A DNA stretch of 37,397 bases, from positions 1 to 37,397 of the forward strand of contig CABZSR010000015.1 of NCBI GenBank assembly GCA_902528415.1. The letters are read 5' to 3'. A program made the translations under genes and the position numbers. This DNA is from an uncultured SAR116 cluster alpha proteobacterium (lineage in GTDB: Bacteria > Pseudomonadota > Alphaproteobacteria > Puniceispirillales > Marisalimonadaceae). This document shows, in pieces, positions 8,077 through 16,756 of this stretch. A model generated the notes under the pieces. That model did not search any database. It worked only from the letters and a program-made list of their open reading frames with translations, and was not told the origin of the DNA. Numbering within the stretch: the first letter of the stretch is position 1; every line of letters begins with the position of its first letter.

Positions 8077-8550
8077 GTGATTGATGATGTTGATAAGAAA
8101 ATTTTAACTATAATACAGAAGAATGCTGGTTTACCTCTGTCAGAAATTTCTAAAAAGGTGGAAATTTCTTCTACGCTTTGTTGGATCAGGATAAAAAAAA
8201 TGGAAGAGGGTGGGGTAATTTCAGCTAGAGCTATAGTTCTTAAAAGAAAATCAATAAATTTAGCGGTAGTAGTTTTTTTATCTATTAGAGTTAGTCACCA
8301 ATCAAAAGACTGGATTTCAAGTTTTCAGAAAGTTATTGATAAGCATGAAGAAATTATCGAAACACATAGGTTAACTGGTTCAGACTTAGATTATTTATTA
8401 AAAATTGTTGCCTCTAGCATTGAGGATTATGATAATTTTCAGCAGAAGTTGATAGGAGAACTTGAATTTACAAAAATGTCTTCGGGTATATCACTTCAAG
8501 AAATGAAAAATTCTTATAATTTACCCTTAAAGCAGCTTGAAAACTTTTAA
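8077..8550 (+). CDS. Lrp/AsnC family transcriptional regulator
   Basis: DNA-binding regulator of 157 aa. The N-terminal winged helix-turn-helix (IDDVDKKILTIIQKNAGLPLSEISKKV, then the recognition region around STLCWIRIKKMEEGGVI) is followed by a RAM ligand-binding domain (about 65-150) with the family's RLTGSDLDYLLKI segment. The start is a GTG at 8077, giving the usual VIDDVDKKIL opening; an ATG at 8039 is out of frame and stops at once. Its stop overlaps that of convergent tupA in one TTAA. Amino-acid-responsive control of a neighbour, for example the amino-acid-derivative locus at 10878-19380, is possible but unproven. Confidence 0.9.
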   Translation: MIDDVDKKILTIIQKNAGLPLSEISKKVEISSTLCWIRIKKMEEGGVISARAIVLKRKSINLAVVVFLSIRVSHQSKDWISSFQKVIDKHEEIIETHRLTGSDLDYLLKIVASSIEDYDNFQQKLIGELEFTKMSSGISLQEMKNSYNLPLKQLENF

Positions 8551-9353
8551 CTTGCGTTAGGAAAAAAAAGTTGTTTTCCTTTCAATTTAAAGTTTTCAAT
8601 AACCTTTTGTCCTCTTTTTGATACGAGCCAACTAATAAATTTATTAGCGTTTTTAAATTTTACATTTGGACAATTTGATGGGTTAACCATCGTAACCCCA
8701 TATTGATTAAATAACGTTTTATTTTTTTCAGCTATAATACGTAAGTTATTTTTATTGTTAAAATTAATCCATGATGCTCTGTCACTTAATGTATACGCAC
8801 CCATACCACTTGCTAAATTAAGAGTTGTTCCCATCCCAGAACCTGTTTCTCTGTACCATTTTCCAGAGAATTTAATTGGCTTTAATTTAGCTTTGTTCCA
8901 TATACTTGTTTCTTTAAAATGGGTTCCAGAGTCATCGCCTCTTGATATAAAAATTGAGGATGTGGTAAAAATTTTTGTAAAAGATGTAATGGGGTCATCA
9001 GTTAAACTTATTTTAGCAGGATTTTCTTTTGGTCCAACTATTATGAAATCATTATACATTAAATTGTATCTCTTAAGGCCAAATCCATTTTTAACAAATT
9101 TTAACTCTCTTTTTTTTGCATGTACAATTAGTACGTCTCCGTCACAATTAGCTGCATTTTTCAGTGCAGCGCCAGTGCCAACTGATACAACATGAGCAAC
9201 TACATTTATCTCTGATTTAATAATTGGAAGTATATACTCATAGAAGCCTGAATTATAGGTTGAAGTTGTTGATTGAACTATTAATGAGTTTTCCCCTGAG
9301 CAGATCCTTGGAAATAATAAAAAAGAGAGAATAAATAGATTAATTCTAAACAT
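8547..9353 (-). CDS. tupA: Tungstate ABC transporter substrate-binding protein
   Basis: Periplasmic oxyanion receptor of the TupA/PBP family, 268 aa. A signal peptide (MFRINLFILSFLLFPRICSG) is followed by the diagnostic TTSTYNSG at 29-36, which binds the tetrahedral oxyanion. FISRGDDSGTHFKE and GSGMGTTLNLASGMGAYTLSDR are also typical. It is divergent from tupB across an 89-base gap. Tungstate serves tungsten or molybdenum pterin enzymes such as formate or aldehyde oxidoreductases, none of which is in the window. Molybdate or a mixed specificity cannot be excluded, but TTSTxxSG favours tungstate. Confidence 0.9.
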   Translation of the reverse strand: MFRINLFILSFLLFPRICSGENSLIVQSTTSTYNSGFYEYILPIIKSEINVVAHVVSVGTGAALKNAANCDGDVLIVHAKKRELKFVKNGFGLKRYNLMYNDFIIVGPKENPAKISLTDDPITSFTKIFTTSSIFISRGDDSGTHFKETSIWNKAKLKPIKFSGKWYRETGSGMGTTLNLASGMGAYTLSDRASWINFNNKNNLRIIAEKNKTLFNQYGVTMVNPSNCPNVKFKNANKFISWLVSKRGQKVIENFKLKGKQLFFPNAS

Positions 9354-9380
9354 ATTTTGCCTAACTAAAATAACGTAAAA

Positions 9381-9416
9381 ATTGCAATTATTGTAATTTT
9401 CACATAATATTGCAAT
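9381..9416. promoter_or_regulatory. Three ATTGYAAT palindromic repeats between tupA and tupB
   Basis: ATTGCAAT occurs at 9381-9388 and 9409-9416, with ATTGTAAT at 9390-9397 between them. Start-to-start spacings are 9 and 19 bases, close to one and two helical turns. All lie in the 89-base divergent gap, so a regulator bound here could control both tup directions. No regulator binding these sites is known to me. Confidence 0.4.
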
Positions 9417-9442
9417 TTAAAACATAATAAATCAATAATAAT

Positions 9443-10150
9443 ATGAATATTTTACTAGAAGCATTTGCGAAATCATTTGAGTTAGTTTTTACTCTTAATG
9501 AGGATTTATTTGAAATATTACTACTTTCTTTAAAAGTGAGCGGTATTTCATTACTATTTTCTTGTTTAATTGGTTTGCCATTAGGAACTTTTTTAGCCAT
9601 TAAAAGTTTTTGGGGTAAAGACGCATTTTTAGTTCTATTTAATACTATGATGGGGTTACCACCAGTTGTAGTTGGATTAATTGTTTATTTATTAGTTTCA
9701 AGGTCTGGGCCATTTGGCTGGCTAGGTATTTTATATACTCCAACTGCAATGATAATCGCTCAGATGATATTAATAACTCCAATTATAGTTTCGTTAACCT
9801 CTCAAATAATAGAAGAAATTAGTCAAGAATATAAATCTCTTTTTGCTTCTCTGGTAGTACCATCTCATAAAGCGATCATAGCGTATCTTTTTGATGCTAG
9901 ATATTCGATACTTACAGTAGTTTTAGCCGGATTTGGTAGAGCTATATCAGAAGTTGGAGCTGTTATAATTGTAGGTGGAAATATTGATCACTTAACAAGG
10001 GTTATGACGACAACAATAGCATTAGAAACTTCTAAAGGTAATTTGTCTCTAGCATTAGCTTTGGGAATAATTCTTTTATCAATTGCATTAACTACAAACT
10101 TTATTTTAATTCGTCTAAAGTTTAGGGCAAAAAGAAGAATGTATGTATAA
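9443..10150 (+). CDS. tupB: Tungstate ABC transporter permease
   Basis: Inner-membrane permease of the tungstate importer, 235 aa, with about five or six hydrophobic segments. The ATPase-coupling EAA loop is near residues 130-170 and includes AGFGRAISEVGAVIIVGGN, the form typical of TupB/WtpB/ModB permeases. It ends eight bases inside tupC, so translation is likely coupled. No strong ribosome binding site is visible before the ATG. It lies opposite tupA across the repeat-bearing gap. Confidence 0.93.
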   Translation: MNILLEAFAKSFELVFTLNEDLFEILLLSLKVSGISLLFSCLIGLPLGTFLAIKSFWGKDAFLVLFNTMMGLPPVVVGLIVYLLVSRSGPFGWLGILYTPTAMIIAQMILITPIIVSLTSQIIEEISQEYKSLFASLVVPSHKAIIAYLFDARYSILTVVLAGFGRAISEVGAVIIVGGNIDHLTRVMTTTIALETSKGNLSLALALGIILLSIALTTNFILIRLKFRAKRRMYV

Positions 10151-10877
10151 ATCTAACAAAAAAAACTTAATGAAATTAACTCCCATTGAAGTAATTGATC
10201 TATCAGTTTTATTAGGAAAAGATCTAATTCTAGACAAGGTTAGTTGTAGCATTAAAAATAATTCTATTACTGCAGTAATTGGACCAAACGGTGCTGGCAA
10301 AAGTATATTTTTACAGACCATAAATGGATTAACAAATATAGATGATGGGAAAATAACGTTTAACAAACTACACAACAATGATGAAATTAGAAATAAGCAA
10401 GCAATGGTTTTTCAAACTCCCACTTTGTTAAGAAGAAATGTAAAATCCAATATGGATTTTGTTTCTAATGTTAAAAATAAAAATGGCAAATTAGTCATTA
10501 AAAAAATTCTAAAAAGAGTTGGATTAGAGGGATATGATGACAAACCTGCACGTTTACTTTCTGGAGGAGAAAAACAAAGACTATCTTTAGCAAGAGCTTT
10601 ATTAATTGAGCCGTCTGTTCTTCTACTTGATGAGCCCACTGCAAATTTAGACCCATTTTCATTGAAATTAATAGAAGAAATTATGCTAGAGGAGAGTAAA
10701 AAAGGGGTTACAATTATACTTACTACACATGATATGGCTCAAGCTAAGAGACTAGCATCTGATATAATTTTTTTTAATAGGGGTAAAATACTAGAGCAAA
10801 CAGATGCAAATGCATTTTTTAAAAACCCTTTAACTAAAGAGGCAAAAAAATATATCAATGGAGAAATTCTTTTATAA
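10143..10877 (+). CDS. tupC: Tungstate ABC transporter ATP-binding protein
   Basis: ATPase subunit of the tungstate importer, 244 aa. The Walker A GPNGAGKS is at 47-54, Q-loop near 91 (VFQTP), signature LSGGEKQR near 139, Walker B LLLDEPT at 160-166 and the switch H196 (TTHD). The start at 10143 overlaps the end of tupB by 8 bases. A second in-frame ATG nine codons later (MKLTP) is also possible. Its stop abuts the convergent M20 gene, and no terminator sequence separates them. Confidence 0.93.
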   Translation: MYKSNKKNLMKLTPIEVIDLSVLLGKDLILDKVSCSIKNNSITAVIGPNGAGKSIFLQTINGLTNIDDGKITFNKLHNNDEIRNKQAMVFQTPTLLRRNVKSNMDFVSNVKNKNGKLVIKKILKRVGLEGYDDKPARLLSGGEKQRLSLARALLIEPSVLLLDEPTANLDPFSLKLIEEIMLEESKKGVTIILTTHDMAQAKRLASDIIFFNRGKILEQTDANAFFKNPLTKEAKKYINGEILL

Positions 10878-12047
10878 TTATTCCACAAGAATTGTTTCAG
10901 CCAAGTTTGCCCAGTATTCAGCACCAATTGGTAATAATGCATCATTGAAATCATAATACGCACTGTGAAGCTTTTCTGCATCCTCGCCTGCTCCTAGCCA
11001 GATATACGCTCCTGGTTTCTCTTGAAGCATATATGAAAAATCTTCAGAACCCATAGTTGGAGTTTCTTTAACATTGATTGAAGTTTCACCAAAAGTATTT
11101 TTAAAAATCTCTGATGCTAATTTTGCACTTTTTTTGTCGTTTATTGTTGATGGATATCCTGGCCTAATTTCAATGTTAACTTTGCAGTTAGAAATTGCGC
11201 ATGCGTTTAATGCAACTTTCTTAATCTTTTTTAGCATGTCATCTCTTATGATTGTATTGGTTGACCTTAGGGTTCCTCCAATTTTTACTGTATCGGGTAT
11301 TACATTAAAAGCTGAACCACCTTCAATTTTAGTAAGTGATAAAACAGCATTTTTAAATGGATCTAATTGTCTTGAAATTAAACTTTGAAGAGCTGTAATG
11401 GTTAAACCGGCTGCTACGATTGGATCATTAGAATATTGAGGCTGGGCTGCATGCCCTCCTTTTCCTTCAATTGTAAAAATAATTATATCTCCCCCAGCCA
11501 TTGCAAAACCTTCATGAATGACGGCTTGGCCTAGAGGTATTCCTGGCCAATTATGTATTCCCCAGACAGTGTCGATTTTAAATTTTTTAAAAAGACCATC
11601 ATTAATCATTGCCTTTGCACCTGCGTTGCCACCTTCTTCTGCTGGCTGAAAAATACAATATACTGTTCCATGAAAATTTCGTGTTTCTGCTAGGTATTTT
11701 GCTGCACCCAATAACATTGTTGAATGACCGTCATGACCGCACGCATGCATAGATCCTTCATTTTTGGATGCATAGGGTAAATTAGTCTTTTCTGTCATAG
11801 GAAGAGCGTCCATATCAGCTCTTATTCCTATTGTTTTTTTTGAATTACTATTTTTACCTTTAATAATTCCAACAATACCAGTCTTACCAATACCCTGATG
11901 CACCTCTATGCCAAATTCATTTAGCTTCTTTGAAATAAAGTAAGAAGTATCTTTTTCTTGGTACGCTACTTCAGGTTTCTCGTGGATACTATGTCGCCAT
12001 TCAATCATTGCGGGAGTTATTTGTTCAATTTTTTGCTTGATATTCAT
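10878..12047 (-). CDS. M20-family amidohydrolase (hippurate hydrolase/N-acyl-amino-acid deacylase-like)
   Basis: Cytoplasmic metallopeptidase that removes an acyl group from an amino acid or similar amide, 389 aa. Family motifs are RADMDALPM (77-84), HACGHDGH with ligands C103 and H105, QPAEEGG with E137/E138, IHNWPG, the dimerization domain around 180-290, and GSEDFSYM near the C-terminus. The Cys ligand and GSEDFS are typical of the hippurate/IAA-amino-acid hydrolase group, not of ArgE or DapE. It is divergent from an N-formylglutamate amidohydrolase gene by about 50 bases. The context points to catabolism of N-acylated amino acids; the exact acyl group is unknown. Confidence 0.9.
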   Translation of the reverse strand: MNIKQKIEQITPAMIEWRHSIHEKPEVAYQEKDTSYFISKKLNEFGIEVHQGIGKTGIVGIIKGKNSNSKKTIGIRADMDALPMTEKTNLPYASKNEGSMHACGHDGHSTMLLGAAKYLAETRNFHGTVYCIFQPAEEGGNAGAKAMINDGLFKKFKIDTVWGIHNWPGIPLGQAVIHEGFAMAGGDIIIFTIEGKGGHAAQPQYSNDPIVAAGLTITALQSLISRQLDPFKNAVLSLTKIEGGSAFNVIPDTVKIGGTLRSTNTIIRDDMLKKIKKVALNACAISNCKVNIEIRPGYPSTINDKKSAKLASEIFKNTFGETSINVKETPTMGSEDFSYMLQEKPGAYIWLGAGEDAEKLHSAYYDFNDALLPIGAEYWANLAETILVE

Positions 12048-12096
12048 TTTTTATACACTCAATAATTAGGTATTATTTTAAAATTTGGAGCTTCAA

Positions 12097-12963
12097 ATGT
12101 CTGATAAGATCCTAAACGTTGAAGGAGATGAAGGTCAATCTATTCCTTTAATAATTGATTCTCCTCATAGTGGCACTGAATATCCATTAGATTTCAATCA
12201 TCAAGCACAACTTTCAAAACTAAGACAAGCTGAAGATACTCATGTTAATGAGCTATATGAATATGTTTCATCTATTGGTGGGGTTTTTATAGAAGCTAAA
12301 TTTCCAAGGTCATATATTGATCCTAATAGATCAGAAACCGATTTCATATTTGAAGATTTAAATGAAAAAAATAACAGTATTAGCAAAATAAAATTTAATC
12401 CCACTATTAAAAGTGAACTTGGCATTGGTTTAGTTTGGATAAAAATTCCTCCAAATGGAGAGCCAATGTATAAAGATAAAATTACACTAAAACAATTGAT
12501 GGATAGAGTTAATATATATCATAGACCATATCATAAAATACTTAAACACACACTAAACGAAACTTATAAAAATTATGGTAAGTTTTACCATGTAAATGCT
12601 CACTCCATGCAAAATCAAGCTACAGCAATGTCAGATCAATCACAGGGCACAATAAGACCAGACTTTGTAATAGGAGATAGAGAAGGAACATCTTGTCATA
12701 GAAAGTTTACAGACCTTATTGTAGATTTTTTGAGGGGTTTAAACTACTCTGTAGATATCAATTATCCATATAAAGGTATGGAACTTGTAAAAGCATATAG
12801 TGATCCTTTGCAAAATAAGAATTCAGTTCAAATTGAGGTAAATAGAAAATTATATATGAATGAAGAAACAAGAAAAAAAACAGACAACTTCAAAATTTTA
12901 AAAAAAGATTTAGAAAAACTAATTAATAAAATAAGAAAAGAAATTGATGAGGGTTACTTATGA
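12097..12963 (+). CDS. N-formylglutamate amidohydrolase family protein
   Basis: Predicted zinc amidohydrolase (FGase/HutG fold) that cleaves an N-formyl or related N-acyl amino acid, 288 aa. Conserved pieces are DSPHSGTEYP, EDTHVNELYEYV, KFPRSYIDPNRSETD, YHVNAHSMQNQA with a metal-binding His, and VQIEVNRKLYM. The ATG at 12097 is preferred to an upstream TTG at 12085 because TTGGAG stands 7 bases before it. Its stop overlaps the start of the double-ATPase gene (ATGA). No other histidine-utilisation gene is nearby, so the real substrate may be a product of the adjacent importer and not histidine-derived N-formylglutamate. Confidence 0.9.
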   Translation: MSDKILNVEGDEGQSIPLIIDSPHSGTEYPLDFNHQAQLSKLRQAEDTHVNELYEYVSSIGGVFIEAKFPRSYIDPNRSETDFIFEDLNEKNNSISKIKFNPTIKSELGIGLVWIKIPPNGEPMYKDKITLKQLMDRVNIYHRPYHKILKHTLNETYKNYGKFYHVNAHSMQNQATAMSDQSQGTIRPDFVIGDREGTSCHRKFTDLIVDFLRGLNYSVDINYPYKGMELVKAYSDPLQNKNSVQIEVNRKLYMNEETRKKTDNFKILKKDLEKLINKIRKEIDEGYL

Positions 12964-14855
12964 ATGTGTCAGGTATACAAAGTAAAAAAAACAACTCCTT
13001 ACCTGTAATAGAAGTAAAAGATCTTAAAGTTCATTTTAATTTAAAAGATCACGTGGTTAAAGCTGTTGATGGAGTATCATTCGATATCAAAAAAGGAGAA
13101 ACAATTGCTATTGTTGGCGAATCTGGTTCAGGCAAATCTGTCACTGCATTATCACTAATGAGACTTGTTGATTTTTCAGGTGGAAACATAATTTCAGGAG
13201 AAATTAATCTAGAAACTAAAAATAAAATAAATCTAGATTTAGCTCAACAGAGCCAAGAAATAATGAAAGATATTAGAGGTAACGATATTTCTATGATTTT
13301 TCAAGAACCCATGACATCGTTAAATCCAGTATTCACAATACGAATGCAAATGACAGAAATAATCTTAAAGCATCAGGGAAAAACTAAGGCGGAAGCTCTC
13401 GAAATAGCATTGGAAATGTTGAAGTTAGTTAGAATACCTGAGCCTGAAAAAAGATTAAACCAATATCCGCACGAGCTCTCAGGGGGTATGAGACAAAGAG
13501 TCATGATAGCTATGGCATTAAGTTGTAAACCTTCTTTACTAATTGCTGATGAACCCACAACTGCGCTTGATGTTACAATACAGGCTCAAATACTAGATTT
13601 AATTAAATTGTTACAACGTGATATAGGAATGTCGGTAATTTTTATTACTCATGATATGGGAGTGGTTGCAGAAATTGCTGATAGGGTTGTTGTAATGTTT
13701 GCTGGAAAAAAAGTTGAAGAAGGATCTGCATTGGAAATTTTCAATAATCCACAACACCCTTATACAAAATCATTGCTTGCAGCCGTTCCAAAATTAGGAA
13801 GTATGAAAGGTAAGTTACTACCCGCAAAATTTATGAATGTAGATATAAATTCATCAGACAATCAGCAATTAAAAACAATAACTCAAAATAAAATAATTGA
13901 AATAAAAGATACTGTAAATAGAGTTTCCAATCCTTTACTTCAGGTTAGAGGATTAACAACAAGGTTTTCTATAAAACAGGATTTTGGAACAAAAAAAGGT
14001 AATATTCATGCTGTTGAAAATATTGATCTTAGTTTGCAACCTGGAGAAACTTTTGGGCTGGTTGGTGAAAGTGGATGTGGAAAATCTACAACTGGAAGAA
14101 GTATTATAGGTTTAACATCACCAACAAGAGGGAGTGTTGTTTTTGAGGGGGTAGAATTAACCAACTTAAATAATAAAGAGATGATTCAATACAGAAAACA
14201 AATGCAAATGATATTTCAAGATCCTTTTGCATCTTTAAATCCTCGTATGACAGTTGGACAGATAATAGCTGAACCTATTTTAGTACATGGATTAGATGAA
14301 AAATTAGGATCAACTGAAAAAGTTATGCAATTGTTAAATCGTGTAGGATTGAACGAACAATATGCCTTGAGATTCCCACACGAACTTTCGGGGGGGCAGA
14401 GGCAGAGAATTGGGATTGCAAGAGCACTTGCTTTAGAACCAAAATTAATTATTGCTGATGAAGCTGTTTCCGCCCTAGATGTCTCCATTCAGGCACAAGT
14501 AGTTAACTTAATGATGGAACTTCAAGAAGAGTTTGGCCTGTCTTACCTCTTTATAAGTCATGATATGGCAGTAGTTGAAAGAGTTAGTCATAGAATAGGT
14601 GTAATGTATCTAGGTGAGATAGTTGAAATTGGTCTAAGAAGTGAAATTTTTGAAAATCCGCAACATCCATATACAAAAAAGTTAATGGCTGCAGTGCCAA
14701 TAGCAGATCCTAGTAAAAGAAAAACAAAGTTAAATTTGATGAGCGACGAAATTCCTAGTCTTTTAAAACCACATGGTTATGAGCCTAAAAAAATAGAAAT
14801 GGTAAAATTGAGTGAAGAGCATTTTGTTAAACCGTTTGAAGGAATGATTAATTAA
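12960..14855 (+). CDS. Peptide/nickel-type ABC transporter, fused double ATP-binding subunit
   Basis: Single polypeptide carrying both ATPase domains of a Dpp/Opp-type importer, 631 aa. Domain 1 has Walker A GESGSGKS (53-60), LSGGMRQR and Walker B LIADEPT. Domain 2 has GESGCGKS (369-376), LSGGQRQR and LIADEAVSALD. Each domain ends with the oligopeptide C-terminal motif (PQHPYTK...AAVP). This is the GsiA/YejF layout. It is coupled to the amidohydrolase upstream by a 4-base overlap. The two permeases and the binding protein are on the other strand at 15878-19380 and probably complete the transporter. The substrate is likely a peptide or N-acyl amino acid. Confidence 0.95.
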   Translation: MNVSGIQSKKNNSLPVIEVKDLKVHFNLKDHVVKAVDGVSFDIKKGETIAIVGESGSGKSVTALSLMRLVDFSGGNIISGEINLETKNKINLDLAQQSQEIMKDIRGNDISMIFQEPMTSLNPVFTIRMQMTEIILKHQGKTKAEALEIALEMLKLVRIPEPEKRLNQYPHELSGGMRQRVMIAMALSCKPSLLIADEPTTALDVTIQAQILDLIKLLQRDIGMSVIFITHDMGVVAEIADRVVVMFAGKKVEEGSALEIFNNPQHPYTKSLLAAVPKLGSMKGKLLPAKFMNVDINSSDNQQLKTITQNKIIEIKDTVNRVSNPLLQVRGLTTRFSIKQDFGTKKGNIHAVENIDLSLQPGETFGLVGESGCGKSTTGRSIIGLTSPTRGSVVFEGVELTNLNNKEMIQYRKQMQMIFQDPFASLNPRMTVGQIIAEPILVHGLDEKLGSTEKVMQLLNRVGLNEQYALRFPHELSGGQRQRIGIARALALEPKLIIADEAVSALDVSIQAQVVNLMMELQEEFGLSYLFISHDMAVVERVSHRIGVMYLGEIVEIGLRSEIFENPQHPYTKKLMAAVPIADPSKRKTKLNLMSDEIPSLLKPHGYEPKKIEMVKLSEEHFVKPFEGMIN

Positions 14856-14879
14856 CAATGTAATTTAGAAATAAGAATT

Positions 14880-15863
14880 ATGAATGACCCAAGACTAGAT
14901 TATGCTAATGAGTTCCCGGTAGAATTAACTGCTCCTGACATATCAAGTTATAAAAAAACTAATACAGGAGTTGATTATATATTATCACTTGATAGCGGTA
15001 TGAGTGGTCCTCATGTTTTTATATCTTCAATAGTACATGGGAATGAACCTTGTGGAGCTATTGCTTTAGATTGGTTTTTAAAAAATAATTTTAGACCTAA
15101 ATCAGGTAAATTAACTCTAGGTTTTATGAATGTTGAGGCTTATTTTGCTTTTGATCCCAAAAATCCAAATAGAACTAGATGGGTTGATGAAGATTTTAAC
15201 AGATTATGGGCAGATGGTGTCTTGGAAGATACTACCAGAAAAAAGACTAGTGAATTTTTTAGAGCTAATGAAGTCAAGAGCATAGTATCACAAGCTGATT
15301 ATTTATTAGATATTCACTCAATGCAAAAACCATGTGTTCCACTTATGATGGCAGGTACATTAGAAAAAGGTATTAACTTTGCTAAATCTGTTGGAATGAG
15401 CATGCCTATTATTTCTGACATAGGCCATATAGAGGGTATGAGAATGAGAGATTACTTGGACTTCTCAAGTAAAGAGAGTAATAAAAATGCGCTCCTAGTT
15501 GAATGTGGTCAACATTGGGAAAAACTGTCTGAAAGAATAGCAATTGAAACTCTGATAAGATTTCTTAGAAGCACAAGCACTATGGATAAAAAATTTGGTG
15601 AAGAGTTTCTAAATGAAAAAAAGCCTAAAAAATTTCAAAAAGAGGTTTATCGGGTAGGAGAAATTATCACTATAAAGACAGATAAATTTAAATTTTCTAG
15701 TGACTGGCAAGGCTTTGAAGTCCTAAAAAAAGGGACTGTTATTGGTAAAGATGACAAGGAATTTGTTTATGCTCCATATGACGAAACAATTTTAATAATG
15801 CCTACTAAAAGGTTATTCAAAGGTAAAACGGCTGTTAGGCTAGCATACAGAATTGAAGATTAA
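14880..15863 (+). CDS. AstE/AspA family metallo-deacylase
   Basis: Zinc carboxypeptidase-fold hydrolase (succinylglutamate desuccinylase/aspartoacylase family), 327 aa. Zinc ligands are H53 and E56 (VHGNEPCGA) and H146 (DIHSM). R108 (DFNR) is the substrate-binding Arg and E208 (VECGQH) the candidate general base. A C-terminal beta domain runs from about 245. It lies 24 bases after the double-ATPase gene, so it is probably in the same operon. It would hydrolyse an N-acyl amino acid brought in by the importer. True AstE or aspartoacylase activity is not shown, because other arginine-succinyltransferase genes are absent here. Confidence 0.85.
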   Translation: MNDPRLDYANEFPVELTAPDISSYKKTNTGVDYILSLDSGMSGPHVFISSIVHGNEPCGAIALDWFLKNNFRPKSGKLTLGFMNVEAYFAFDPKNPNRTRWVDEDFNRLWADGVLEDTTRKKTSEFFRANEVKSIVSQADYLLDIHSMQKPCVPLMMAGTLEKGINFAKSVGMSMPIISDIGHIEGMRMRDYLDFSSKESNKNALLVECGQHWEKLSERIAIETLIRFLRSTSTMDKKFGEEFLNEKKPKKFQKEVYRVGEIITIKTDKFKFSSDWQGFEVLKKGTVIGKDDKEFVYAPYDETILIMPTKRLFKGKTAVRLAYRIED

Positions 15864-15877
15864 ACAATTATTTATTT

Positions 15878-16756
15878 TTAATGAAGTCGAGGATTAAACA
15901 TATCTCTTAAATGGTCTCCAACTAAATTTATGGAAGCAACGGTAATAAGTAACGCCACACCAGGAAAGATGCTAATCCAATAATCACCGCTATACATATA
16001 TTCAAACCCATTGCCAATAAGAAGACCTAAAGAAGGCTCTGTGATAGGTAATCCGAGCCCAAGAAAACTTAGCGTTGCTTCCAATGAAATAGCATGAGCT
16101 GTTTGAAGAGTACCAACAACAATTAGTGGTGCCATACAATTTGGTAGAATATGTTTAAACATGATCCTGGTATTACTAAAAGCCAAACATCTCGCTGCAT
16201 CAACATATTCTTTATTTAACTCTACTAAAGCACTCGAACGAGCAGTTCTTGCATAATAGGCCCATTGGACCAAAATTAATGCAATAATTGTTTTTTCAAC
16301 TCCTTTTCCAAAAGCAGCTAGAATTATCAGAGCAACTAAAATTGAGGGAAAACTTAGTTGAATATCGACTATCCTCATAACTACAGATTCGTATTTTCCT
16401 CCAAAAAAAGCTGCTGAAATTCCAAAAAAAGATCCAATAATAAGGGCAAAAATGCCTGAAAGCACACCAACGCCTAGACTAACACGTAAACCATAAAATA
16501 TAGCAGAAACCATATCTCTTCCAGCTCCGTCGGTGCCAAGTAAAAAATAATTCCCAGAAAAGTCTTCTGAAAAAGGGGCTAGCCTGCTATTCATTATACT
16601 TACAGTATTTAGATCATATGGGTCAGTTGGTGATACCAAAGGTGCAAAAACAGCAACAAATAAAACTAACATAAAAACTATTAAAGATACCACAGCAACT
16701 TTATTGGATGAAAAATCTTTCCAAAACTCTTTGATTTTTTTTATTTTGGGGTTCAT
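15878..16756 (-). CDS. Peptide ABC transporter permease (DppC/OppC type)
   Basis: Inner-membrane permease of the binding-protein-dependent importer, 292 aa. An N-terminal segment (KVAVVSLIVFMLVLFVAVFAP) precedes the periplasmic LAPFSEDFSGNYFLLGTDGAGRDM region typical of DppC, and then about five further membrane helices. The EAA coupling loop is in ALVELNKEYVDAARCLA near 175-190. It overlaps dppB-like gene 16753-17730 by 4 bases. Its stop lies 15 bases from the convergent AstE/AspA-like gene. Confidence 0.95.
   Translation of the reverse strand: MNPKIKKIKEFWKDFSSNKVAVVSLIVFMLVLFVAVFAPLVSPTDPYDLNTVSIMNSRLAPFSEDFSGNYFLLGTDGAGRDMVSAIFYGLRVSLGVGVLSGIFALIIGSFFGISAAFFGGKYESVVMRIVDIQLSFPSILVALIILAAFGKGVEKTIIALILVQWAYYARTARSSALVELNKEYVDAARCLAFSNTRIMFKHILPNCMAPLIVVGTLQTAHAISLEATLSFLGLGLPITEPSLGLLIGNGFEYMYSGDYWISIFPGVALLITVASINLVGDHLRDMFNPRLH

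Noticed and set aside
8755-9195. 146-codon open frame antisense to tupA
   Set aside because: It is the opposite strand of a clearly recognisable TupA with intact motifs, and has no ribosome binding site or family resemblance.
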